Positions 1 through 5,519 are shown, counted from the first letter of the stretch. The stretch is 6,316 bases of DNA from CAYGWX01 sp964353855 [NCBI: uncultured bacterium] (GCA_964353855.1 CAYGWX010000093.1:1-6316), one strand, 5' to 3'. Made by a program: numbers and translations. The notes: a model not told the origin generated them from the letters alone.

Positions 1-1062
1 CTCAATCTTTAACGTGTTTCTTTCTCGTTCCGCCACGCCCACTACGCTGTCCACGAAGAACACAAATAGATTGCCCATATAGGCGCCCCCATAGGCATAG
101 GGTTGACCCCCGTCTCCCCAGACATCCTGAATGGTCCAGCCCGTATCGTAGCGCCTGATAGAGAAGAGACGATGACCATCCCTTACGTCAATCAGCTCGA
201 TCCTCCCAACCCAAGCGCCACTAAAGGGTCTCAACCGCCCCCCCATCCATACGTATCCAGGCAAAATATAGTGCAACCCGTAGCCATCGTACTCCCAGCC
301 CGGCCCATAGCCATACCATCCCGCCGTATCCGGCTGAACCGGATCGCCGATGGTCACGACCTGCATCCCGGCAACGCCAAGGAGATACCCCAAGGTGTCG
401 GCATACTCCACCTCATTGGCCGCCGTGATAAATTCCGTCATAAACACGTTGCGCGGATTGCGAGGATCGCTCACATCCATCACCGCATACCCTCGTGAGC
501 CCTCGAACCTTCCCGTAAGGTAAGCGTATCTCCCTTTCACCCAGAAATCATTGGTTATGCCTGAAATCCCGCCCCCACCAACGAAATAAGGATTCCGCGG
601 ATCAGCAACGTTTAAAATCAAAAGCGGCGAATTGAAACGGCCACACAGGTAGGCCAGGGTGTCTTGGACAAAGACGTTCGTTATCCACTCCTGGGTGGAA
701 CTGGGTGTCCAACCCCCGATCCTTTGAGGCTGAGCCGGATTGCGAATATCTACCACCACCAACCCGCTGTCCCCCTCAGCGGCATATAACAAGGAGTCCT
801 TCAACATGATGTCAAGGGTCCTCCAGGGCATCTCCAGATGCCCAAGCTCAACCGGCTGAAAGGGATTGCGTACATCCAACACCCGCAGCCCGTCCATCCC
901 GTGGGCCACATAGAGATAATTCCCTTGCTGCACCAACTCCCAGCAGACATCCCCGGTGGGATAATGAGTGATTTCACGGGGCTGGGAGGGAACCCGAACA
1001 TCCATCACCCGAAGACCCTTTCCGCCGTCGGCAAAGTAGACCAGGCTGTCTTTAGCAAAGAC
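1..1062 (-). CDS. LVIVD-repeat protein, continuation in the shifted frame; C-terminus beyond the window
   Basis: Reading the minus strand from the end of the G tract (GTC TTT GCT AAA GAC) to base 1 gives 354 codons with no stop. They begin VFAKDSLVYFADGGKGLRVM and contain about eight further LVIVD repeats, such as GLRVLDVRNPFQPVELG, LVVVDIRNPAQPQRIGG and YAVMDVSDPRNPRNVF. Aligning the junction to a neighbouring blade (VGRVGRGGHMLGIWVQDTL), the sequence RCETSGLGG + GVFAKDSL lines up without a gap if the tract had one more G. This stretch is therefore the rest of the gene at 1005-2000. It lacks its own start with a signal peptide and is still open at the window edge (last codons N-T-L-K-I-E), so any C-terminal anchor or sorting domain is not visible. 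With the first half there are about 14 repeats, which would suit two seven-bladed propellers; that is an inference. Confidence 0.8.
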
Positions 1063-2000
1063 CCCCCCCCCAACCCAGATGTCTCGCAGCGCCCTCGTTC
1101 CACAGGACTGGCTGGATTTGAAATGTCAATGACCCACAAATGACTTAGGTTGCTGTACGGATACCTTTCGTAGATCACCCAATCCTCACAGAGATAGACA
1201 AAATTACCCAAGACAGAGATGCTACGAGGCCCGGCATTCGACGGACCGCTGGGGCGGAAACACAGCACTTTTTGAGGCAACTGGGGATTCTTGATATTAA
1301 CTACGCAAAAACCGCTGTCTGAAGAGGCGATAAAAGCAAGGGTATCTCGTATTTCAAGGTCATAGGTGATGCCAAGCCCGGAACTTTGCCCTATCTTTCG
1401 GATGGCTCGGGGATCGCTGAGATTATACGCCTCCAATTCTGATTGCCACCCCCCCCCTGAGACATACGCCAGTGTGTCCACTACTTGAATCTTATTACCC
1501 CAACAAGTATCATATCCCGCCACCACAAACGGTGCCGCAGGGTCCTTTACATTGATCACCAATAAATCCGAGGAGTCCTGGATGCTGTTGCTCCCCACCA
1601 TATACGCCAGGGTATCCTGTACCCAGATTCCAAGCATATGGCCACCCCGCCCTACCCTCCCCACCACCCTCGGATTCCTCAAATCCCGCACATCCACAAT
1701 CGCCAGGCCGTTATAGGCATCTACCAGATAGGCATAACCGTTTTGGACAAAGACATCTTCGATGATAGTGAACTCCACATCATAAGCCCGGCCCATCTCC
1801 ACCGGATTAGCCGGATCGGAAATATCCAGGATCAAGAGGCCGCAGCTCACCCCCACGTAGGCGTAGTACCCCTGCACCACCACCTGCCTGGCAGGTCCTA
1901 AGAGCGTCTGACCCAAAAGGCGCATCCCCAGGCTGTCGCGAGCCTGGGAAAGGCCCGTCAAGAGCAAGAGTAAACCAAGCACGAGAAAGAAGCGTTTCAT
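1005..2000 (-). CDS. LVIVD-repeat secreted beta-propeller protein, N-terminal part (frameshifted)
   Basis: The chosen start, ATG at 2000, gives a textbook signal peptide: MKRFF, a run of L/V/G residues, then LSQA before RDSL. The protein is therefore exported, to the periplasm or cell surface. After it come about six LVIVD-type repeats of roughly 40-50 residues, each with a 'V-x-D-T-L-A-Y' or 'AYV' strand, a hydrophobic 'L-x-I-x-D/N-I/V' strand and a 'D-P-x-x-P' turn, for example LLILDISDPANPVEMG and LAIVDVRDLRNPRVVG. Such repeats form beta-propeller blades; they are structural or binding domains and no catalytic residue is visible. The frame passes the G10 tract at 1062-1071 and ends after 18 non-homologous residues at the TGA at 1005-1007. 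The repeat pattern continues without interruption in another frame, so this is a broken or slippage-dependent gene. In-frame alternative starts are TTG at 2048, with a good AAAGGAGA site 6 bases upstream, and GTG at 2102. Confidence 0.85.
   Translation of the reverse strand: MKRFFLVLGLLLLLTGLSQARDSLGMRLLGQTLLGPARQVVVQGYYAYVGVSCGLLILDISDPANPVEMGRAYDVEFTIIEDVFVQNGYAYLVDAYNGLAIVDVRDLRNPRVVGRVGRGGHMLGIWVQDTLAYMVGSNSIQDSSDLLVINVKDPAAPFVVAGYDTCWGNKIQVVDTLAYVSGGGWQSELEAYNLSDPRAIRKIGQSSGLGITYDLEIRDTLAFIASSDSGFCVVNIKNPQLPQKVLCFRPSGPSNAGPRSISVLGNFVYLCEDWVIYERYPYSNLSHLWVIDISNPASPVERGRCETSGLGGGSLLKTAWSTLPTAERVFG
1062..1071 (-). repeat. G10 homopolymer tract (C10 on the + strand) at the frameshift
   Basis: Ten consecutive C on the plus strand read as ten G in the coding strand. 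The conserved LVIVD frame switches exactly here; eleven (or eight) G would join the two frames. A second tract, G9 at 1449-1457, lies in the same gene but is in frame (encoding S-GGG-W), and a G7 occurs at 238-244. Confidence 0.9.
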
Positions 2001-2020
2001 TTGAAATAGCCCCATAGATG

Positions 2021-2061
2021 AAAAAGGAGACCTAGGCCCCTTACTCAAGGGTGTCTCCTTT
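2021..2061 (-). terminator. terminator-like hairpin with T5 before the LVIVD gene (candidate attenuator)
   Basis: On the minus strand the arm AAAGGAGAC (2061-2053) pairs perfectly with GTCTCCTTT (2031-2023). Inside it CCCTT (2051-2047) pairs with AAGGG (2042-2038) around a GAGT loop. The structure ends in five T (2025-2021). This is the shape of a rho-independent terminator, but it lies 21 bases upstream of the ATG at 2000. It overlaps the stop codon of a tiny upstream ORF and buries the AAAGGAGA ribosome site that would serve the TTG start at 2048. It could act as an attenuator or as a translational switch; the unequal internal loop (1 versus 6 bases) weakens the terminator reading. Confidence 0.4.
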
Positions 2062-2109
2062 CTCATGATCCAGCCCGAAACTCGCCTTAATACCAAAACC
2101 ACCTTTCAT
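2041..2109 (-). CDS. possible 22-residue leader peptide upstream of the LVIVD gene
   Basis: ATG at 2109 is preceded by GAGGAGGG (2122-2115) with a 5-base spacer, the strongest ribosome site on this part of the minus strand. It opens a 22-codon ORF beginning MKGGFGIKAS and ending GDTLE, with TAA at 2043-2041. The stop falls in the loop region of the downstream hairpin and overlaps the TTG candidate start at 2048 (TTGAGTAA), which would suit translational coupling. There is no run of a single regulatory amino acid, so an amino-acid-sensing leader is not indicated. It may instead be a chance ORF whose ribosome site once served a longer gene start. Confidence 0.3.
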   Translation of the reverse strand: MKGGFGIKASFGLDHEKGDTLE

Positions 2110-2154
2110 CTTAACCCTCCTCAATAAATAAGGAGCCCAAAAGCCATTCACGAT

Positions 2155-2188
2155 AGAGAGATGCCGAAACAAGTTCGGCATGACGAGA
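2155..2188. repeat. dispersed hairpin repeat, copy A
   Basis: After AGAGAG, ATGCCGAA (2161-2168) pairs with TTCGGCAT (2174-2181) around ACAAG and is followed by GACGAGAG. The layout (AGAGAG, 8-bp stem, CAAG loop, GACGAGA) is the same as copy D at 2585, while the stem sequence differs in a compensated way. Confidence 0.7.
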
Positions 2189-2333
2189 GAAGCGGCGATG
2201 CGATGATGCGCTTCTTGCCTGGGTGTGAAAGCATAGCAATTCCAGGCCGAAAAGTCAAGCCCAAAATTAGCTCAAGATAAAATAATTTGGAGAGGAGGGG
2301 AAAGTCGAGGGGGAAAGACAGGGATAAGGGATA

Positions 2334-2360
2334 AGAGAGATGCCGAGCCCAGGCCTGACC
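2334..2360. repeat. dispersed repeat, degenerate copy B
   Basis: It begins AGAGAGATGCCGAG like copies A and C, but the second arm is degraded (GGCCTGACC), so no clean hairpin remains. Confidence 0.45.
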
Positions 2361-2363
2361 TCC

Positions 2364-2390
2364 GTCGGACCTTTCGGACACGTCGGACAA
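2364..2390. repeat. three 9-base tandem units
   Basis: The units GTCGGACCT, TTCGGACAC and GTCGGACAA share the core TCGGAC with exact 9-base spacing. Confidence 0.6.
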
Positions 2391-2428
2391 ATCCCCCCTA
2401 CCCCCCCTTTTTACTAAGGGGGGAAAAG
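2389..2428. repeat. C-run/G-run hairpin repeat (translates as 'FPPLVKRGGRG')
   Basis: CCCCCCTT (2402-2409) pairs with AAGGGGGG (2416-2423) around TTTACT, and is preceded by AAATCCCCCCTA. This is the pattern of a dispersed intergenic repeat that I recall from many bacterial genomes, where it is often mis-called as a short protein; that family statement is from memory. Confidence 0.65.
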
Positions 2429-2443
2429 TCACTGGATTTCCGC

Positions 2444-2554
2444 CCCCGGCCTACAGCTTGCCGGGGCAGGCTTCGCGGGAATGACGACCAAAGAGAGATG
2501 CCGGATCGAGCCTGAAACGAGCTTCCCGAAAGACCGAGGGCAAGTAGGCCGGGG
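2444..2554. repeat. nested imperfect inverted repeat, ~111 bases
   Basis: The outer arms are CCCCGGCCTA-cag-CTTGCC (2444-2462) and GGCAAG-TAGGCCGGGG (2539-2554): 16 base pairs with one 3-base bulge. Inside, CGGGAA (2476-2481) can pair with TTCCCG (2523-2528). The left arm also has a local partner: CCCCGGC (2444-2450) with GCCGGGG (2460-2466). Copy C of the AGAGAGATGCCG repeat (from 2491) sits in the middle. This resembles a REP/BIME-like or miniature non-coding element. Confidence 0.55.
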
Positions 2555-2584
2555 TTCAGTATGACACCTAAAGGCTTACGGCAA

Positions 2585-2618
2585 AGAGAGATTCCGGATC
2601 AAGTCCGGAATGACGAGA
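2585..2618. repeat. dispersed hairpin repeat, copy D
   Basis: After AGAGAG, ATTCCGGA (2591-2598) pairs perfectly with TCCGGAAT (2604-2611) around TCAAG and is followed by GACGAGAC. This 'attccggatcaagtccggaat' type of palindrome is a very widespread dispersed repeat in proteobacterial-type genomes (from memory). It is the best preserved copy in the window. Confidence 0.75.
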
Positions 2619-2671
2619 CTCTACGGAAAGGCGGGGCTACAATCAATCGCGGGGGGAAGCCAGTTCTACGC

Positions 2672-2701
2672 TTGCAGAAGGCCCTCTGAATCTGCTATAC
2701 T
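2672..2701 (+). promoter_or_regulatory. likely sigma70-type promoter of yhhQ-lpxH
   Basis: An extended -10 (TG at 2693-2694, then TATACT at 2696-2701) is close to consensus. The best -35 candidate is TTGCAG at 2672-2677 with an 18-base spacer, a weak match as expected with an extended -10. Transcription would start near 2707-2709, almost at the ATG at 2710. Confidence 0.55.
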
Positions 2702-2709
2702 TTGAGCCG

Positions 2710-3423
2710 ATGGATAAAACCTACAAACACCTGGACCTCATCACCGTGGCCTTCGTGGCCGTGCTCTTAATCTCCAACGTGGCCTCCACGAAGATCTTGC
2801 TCCTGGGGCCGTTCACCTTCGACGGCGGGACCATCCTCTTCCCCCTGTCCTACATCTTCGGAGACATCCTGACCGAGGTCTACGGTTATCGGGCCTCCCG
2901 GCGGGTCATCTGGCTGGGCTTCTCCGCCACGTTTCTGATGTCCGTCATCTTCATGATCGTGGGCAAACTGCCCCCGGCCCCGGGCTGGGCGAACCAGGAG
3001 GCCTACGACAAGATCCTGGGCCTCACCCCCCGCATCGTAGCCGCCAGCCTGATCGCCTATTTCGCCGGAGAGGTCTCCAACTCCTTCACCCTGGCCAAGA
3101 TGAAGATCATGACGAGCGGAAAGTGGCTCTGGACCCGGACCATCGGCTCCACGCTGGTTGGCGAGGGCGTGGACACCGCCCTGTTCTGCACCATCGCCTT
3201 CCTCGGAGCCCTGCCCGGAAGCCTGCTCGTCAGCATCATCCTGTCCAACTACGTTTTCAAATGTGCGTTCGAAGCCGCGGCCACCCCCCTCACCTATGGG
3301 GTGGTGGGTTTCCTCAAGCGCTCGGAGGGAGTGGATCATTACGACCGGGGGACCGACTTCAATCCCTTCCGGCTGAGGGAACCGGCAGGGGTGGGAGAGA
3401 CGGTGGAGTCGGCAGGACCATAA
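2710..3423 (+). CDS. yhhQ: queuosine precursor transporter, YhhQ/Vut_1 (DUF165) family
   Basis: This inner-membrane protein imports queuosine precursors (preQ0/preQ1-type 7-deazaguanines) used to modify tRNA. The 237 residues fit the family length. Hydrophobic segments lie at roughly residues 9-32, 42-58, 66-86, 107-122, 145-168 and 172-203, so about six membrane spans. Family signatures are visible: the N-terminal SNVASTKI, FGDILTEVYGYRASRR at 50-65, GEVSNSFTLAKMK at 120-132, and RTIGSTLVGEGVDT at 143-156, with the conserved acidic and Asn residues in the membrane. A hydrophilic tail after FNPF (217-220) is probably not conserved. There is no good ribosome site before the ATG (only GAG close by) and a -10 box lies just upstream, so the mRNA may be leaderless. 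lpxH follows 5 bases after the stop. Codons end mostly in C or G, unlike the LVIVD gene. Confidence 0.92.
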   Translation: MDKTYKHLDLITVAFVAVLLISNVASTKILLLGPFTFDGGTILFPLSYIFGDILTEVYGYRASRRVIWLGFSATFLMSVIFMIVGKLPPAPGWANQEAYDKILGLTPRIVAASLIAYFAGEVSNSFTLAKMKIMTSGKWLWTRTIGSTLVGEGVDTALFCTIAFLGALPGSLLVSIILSNYVFKCAFEAAATPLTYGVVGFLKRSEGVDHYDRGTDFNPFRLREPAGVGETVESAGP

Positions 3424-3428
3424 AAGCC

Positions 3429-4202
3429 ATGAAGCTTTTTACCCTTAAAGACTTTCCCGAAACCCGACACCCGACACCCGATACCCGCATCTTTTTTATC
3501 TCCGACTTCCACCTCGGGGCTGAGCGACTTGAAAAGGAAGCGGAGAAGGAGCGCAAGCTCGCCTCATTCCTCGCCCACCTCGATCTCCAGCGCGACTGGT
3601 TGGTTCTCCTGGGCGACCTGTTCGAGTTCTGGTTCGAGTACCGCACCGTGATCCCCAGGGAGCACCTGCGCATCATCCAGCAGCTCATCGCCCTGCGGGA
3701 GCGGGGCCTGCCCATCCTCTACCTCGCCGGGAACCACGACTTCTGGCTGGGGAGATTCTTTACCCAAGACTTGGGAATCCCCCTTATCCCGGACGCCCTG
3801 GAGCTGGAACTCGGAGGCAGGAAGTTCTTCATCGCCCACGGCGACGCCCTGGGCCGGGGTGACTGGGGCTACAAGGTCATGAAGAAGATATTCCGCAATC
3901 CCGTCAACATCTTCCTGTACCGCCTGATCCATCCCGACCTCGGCATCCCCTTCGCCAAGGCCATCGCCTCGCGCTCCCGGTCAAAGGGAGTAAAGCCAGA
4001 CACCCCCTACCGGGAGTATGCCCTGAAAAAGCTGGAGCAGGGCTACGACGCTGTGGTCTTCGGCCACACCCATAAACCGGTGTTTTTGCCGGTCGGGGAA
4101 AAAACTTATCTCAATACAGGAGACTGGCTCACGAACTTCACGTACGGGAAGTGGGAGGCGGGGAAGCTGAGCCTGAAGAACTGGGATGAAGGGTCAGGGT
4201 AA
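3429..4202 (+). CDS. lpxH: UDP-2,3-diacylglucosamine diphosphatase (LpxH-type metallophosphoesterase)
   Basis: It hydrolyses UDP-2,3-diacylglucosamine to 2,3-diacylglucosamine 1-phosphate (lipid X) and UMP, step four of lipid A synthesis, at the cytoplasmic face of the inner membrane. The 257 residues carry the complete calcineurin-like metal site: D26-x-H28 in SDFHLG, D63 in GDLFEFW, N102-H103 in GNHDFW, H137 in HGD, and H213-x-H215 in GHTH. GDLFE and GNHDFWLG are typical of the LpxH branch and not of general phosphoesterases. Between these is an insertion with Arg/Lys-rich helices (about 145-190), as in the lipid-binding cap. The ATG at 3429 follows the yhhQ stop by 5 bases with only a weak AGGA upstream, so translation is probably coupled. 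The first ~20 residues are an unusual extension encoded partly by a 7-base tandem repeat; no other start codon lies between it and the core. Confidence 0.9.
   Translation: MKLFTLKDFPETRHPTPDTRIFFISDFHLGAERLEKEAEKERKLASFLAHLDLQRDWLVLLGDLFEFWFEYRTVIPREHLRIIQQLIALRERGLPILYLAGNHDFWLGRFFTQDLGIPLIPDALELELGGRKFFIAHGDALGRGDWGYKVMKKIFRNPVNIFLYRLIHPDLGIPFAKAIASRSRSKGVKPDTPYREYALKKLEQGYDAVVFGHTHKPVFLPVGEKTYLNTGDWLTNFTYGKWEAGKLSLKNWDEGSG
3454..3488 (+). repeat. 7-base tandem repeat inside the 5' end of lpxH
   Basis: There are five units in register: TTCCCGA, AACCCGA, CACCCGA, CACCCGA and TACCCGC. They encode the stretch ETRHPTPDTR before the catalytic core. Because 7 is not a multiple of 3, a gain or loss of one unit would shift the frame. 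Confidence 0.75.
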
Positions 4203-4212
4203 AGCGATATAC

Positions 4213-4247
4213 AAAAATGGGGGGAGGCGGTGACGCCTCCCCTTGAA
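4213..4247. terminator. bidirectional rho-independent terminator
   Basis: GGGGAGGCG (4221-4229) pairs perfectly with CGCCTCCCC (4234-4242) around GTGA. On the minus strand the stem is followed by CC, A and five T (A5 at 4213-4217), a good terminator for the response regulator gene, which ends at 4285. On the plus strand the T tract is weak (TTGAATGTTT), but its place 18 bases after the lpxH stop suggests use in both directions. Confidence 0.8.
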
Positions 4248-4284
4248 TGTTTATCACCCTAACGGGTCAGAAAATCCGCGTGCC

Positions 4285-5193
4285 CTAAATTGTCTCTCCG
4301 GTATGTTCGATCTTAAGCTCGTCGGAAGGAGCATCGAGCACGGGCAACTCAGCAGGGGCCGGTGGGATACTTTCCATCCGGCCCGAGTGTTCTATCTTCA
4401 GCTCTCCAGCCGGAGCCTCGATCACAGGTATTACGGGGGATGCCGCCGGGCTTCTCTCCACGTTGAAGGTCCCCTCAACCTGCGCCAGGAGGTCGGCCAG
4501 AGCCTCCTCGCCCTCCTTTTCGTCCCACCGGACCCGGATGATCTCACCAGACTGGAACTCGACCCGGCCTTCCTTGCTCTGGGCATGGATGGTGAGCGTG
4601 CCGGTCCAGGCTCCGGCAAGAAATAGATCCACGAGCGAGAGGACCGTGTAATCGATCAGGTCGCCATCGAAAACCTGCTCCTGCTTGGCCAGCAGGGCCT
4701 GGGTCTGCCGGGCGTCCACCAAACGCTCATTCACCGCCTTGAGCAGAACTCTCCGGGTGAAAGGCTTCACGATGAAGCGCTGGCCGCCCAGGATGAAGGC
4801 CCGGGCCCGGTCCAGGGTTTCACGCTTGGCGGAGAGAAATAAGAACGGGACGGGCTTGAGTCTTGGATCCTGCTTAACCCGCTGGCAGAATTCGAAGCCG
4901 TCCATTACCGGCATCATGATATCGGCGATGATTAGGTCCGGAATCCCGCGGGGTCCCCAGAGGGTGCCCGTGTCGGCCTTGACCAGGGCCTCCTGGCCTT
5001 CGGCGGCCGAGACGACCTTATAGCCGGCCTGAGTGAGCTCCTTTTCGACCACCTCCCGGATGAGGATTTCGTCGTCTACCACCAGGATGGCGTAACTTTC
5101 CGGGGAGGGCGAAACCTCGTCGGCCTCGGCCGGACCGTTTTGAGGAGCAAGGAGATCGGGAATCTTAGGAAGTTCCGTGGATTCGAGGTTCAT
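4285..5193 (-). CDS. response regulator, REC + PATAN (DUF4388) domains
   Basis: This is a cytoplasmic phospho-switch protein of 302 residues. A loose 33-residue N-terminus leads into a receiver domain (about 34-158): acidic pair D40-D41, phosphoacceptor D91 in IIADIMMPVMDG, S121 in FLFLSAK, and K143 in IVKPF, so all switch residues are present. A PATAN/DUF4388 domain follows (about 175-247: FDGDLIDYTVLSLVDLFL, TGTLTI, GRVEFQSGEIIRV, ALADLL, GTFNVE). PATAN domains are protein-interaction modules of two-component systems, and no DNA-binding or output enzyme domain is seen. The Pro/Ala/Glu-rich tail contains a duplicated motif at 256-271 and 284-299. The ATG at 5193 has AAGGA (5206-5202) 8 bases upstream. 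No cognate histidine kinase is in the window; the nearby STAS gene suggests a shared signalling role. Confidence 0.9.
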   Translation of the reverse strand: MNLESTELPKIPDLLAPQNGPAEADEVSPSPESYAILVVDDEILIREVVEKELTQAGYKVVSAAEGQEALVKADTGTLWGPRGIPDLIIADIMMPVMDGFEFCQRVKQDPRLKPVPFLFLSAKRETLDRARAFILGGQRFIVKPFTRRVLLKAVNERLVDARQTQALLAKQEQVFDGDLIDYTVLSLVDLFLAGAWTGTLTIHAQSKEGRVEFQSGEIIRVRWDEKEGEEALADLLAQVEGTFNVERSPAASPVIPVIEAPAGELKIEHSGRMESIPPAPAELPVLDAPSDELKIEHTGETI

Positions 5194-5519
5194 TTTGGGA
5201 ATCCTTAAAATAGCTAAAGAAATTAAAGTGAAGCTGTCCTTTAAGTTCGTTCTGGGAGGACCCCTGGTTTTCTACGTTTCGCTCCCTGAAAAGGTGGTAG
5301 GTTTGCCCTCAAGTCTTTTGTAAAAGGCTTTACGCACCTTCATTGCCTCGCCCAGGATCCAGGGGCGGCCGTGGAAAGGCACGCCTCTTCCCCATGACCT
5401 GAAAACGGTCCGGGGCCGGACAGAGCCAAAGCCCAAGGGGCACGACGAGCTCTTCCTGAGCTCAGGTTATGCAAAAAAACGACCGGAAAGAGAAGGAGCC
5501 GCCTCACCCCATTCAGCCC
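5194..5519. other. intergenic gap within the minus-strand signalling group
   Basis: About 325 bases between the 122-residue gene and the response regulator. No recognised gene or terminator lies here, so a separate promoter for the response regulator is possible, but I cannot place one. It holds a short doubtful ORF at 5272-5382, a perfect 12-base palindrome CCTGAGCTCAGG at 5455-5466, and a short inverted repeat GTCCGG-GG-CCGGAC at 5408-5421. Confidence 0.6.
5272..5382 (-). CDS. doubtful short ORF (36 residues)
   Basis: A minus-strand frame ending at TAG 5274-5272 reads, from GTG at 5382, as MPFHGRPWILGEAMKVRKAF and on to PTTFSGSET. The peptide is basic with mixed, protein-like composition. 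GGGGAAGAGG lies just upstream of the GTG. Other starts in frame are TTG at 5436 (54 residues) and ATG at 5343 (23 residues). I do not recognise it. It could be a small protein, the remnant of a gene, or chance. Confidence 0.25.
   Translation of the reverse strand: MPFHGRPWILGEAMKVRKAFYKRLEGKPTTFSGSET

Larger units (their letters stand above)
2110..2709. other. repeat-rich intergenic region, no gene recognised
   Basis: About 600 bases between divergent genes hold no convincing coding sequence. The ORF that can be read on the minus strand here begins with the peptide FPPLVKRGGRGDL, which is the translation of a repeat and not a protein family. The stretch contains four copies of a GAGAGAT(G/T)CCG-headed unit, a C-run/G-run hairpin, a 9-base tandem repeat and a nested inverted repeat, all listed separately. 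The last ~40 bases hold the yhhQ promoter. Confidence 0.8.

Noticed and set aside
103-498. Plus-strand ORF of 131 residues
   Set aside because: It lies antisense to the LVIVD repeats, which are unmistakable on the minus strand; His/Pro/Arg-rich composition is typical of a shadow frame.
2148-2432. Minus-strand ORF of 94 residues
   Set aside because: It is made of translated dispersed repeats (FPPLVKRGGRG) and has no protein-family features.
2155-2618. CRISPR array
   Set aside because: Copies are only four, of unequal length and spacing, and each is itself a hairpin; spacers are not regular and no cas gene is present.
2619-2709. preQ1 riboswitch upstream of yhhQ
   Set aside because: No preQ1-type stem, A-rich tail or pseudoknot pattern is visible, and the -10 box lies so close to the ATG that a leader RNA would not fit.
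2767-3339. Minus-strand ORF of 190 residues opposite yhhQ
   Set aside because: Gly/Asp/Glu-rich shadow caused by the GC-biased third positions of yhhQ.
3123-3428. Upstream extension of the lpxH frame into yhhQ
   Set aside because: It translates to Arg/Pro/His-rich sequence overlapping the yhhQ coding region; homology to LpxH begins only after 3429.
5315-5333. Hairpin near CTTTTGTAAAAGGCTTTAC as a terminator
   Set aside because: The stem is only 5 A/T-rich base pairs and has no T tract after it in either direction.
5455-5466. Perfect palindrome CCTGAGCTCAGG as an operator
   Set aside because: A single 12-base palindrome without a second copy, promoter or regulator gene is not enough to call a binding site.
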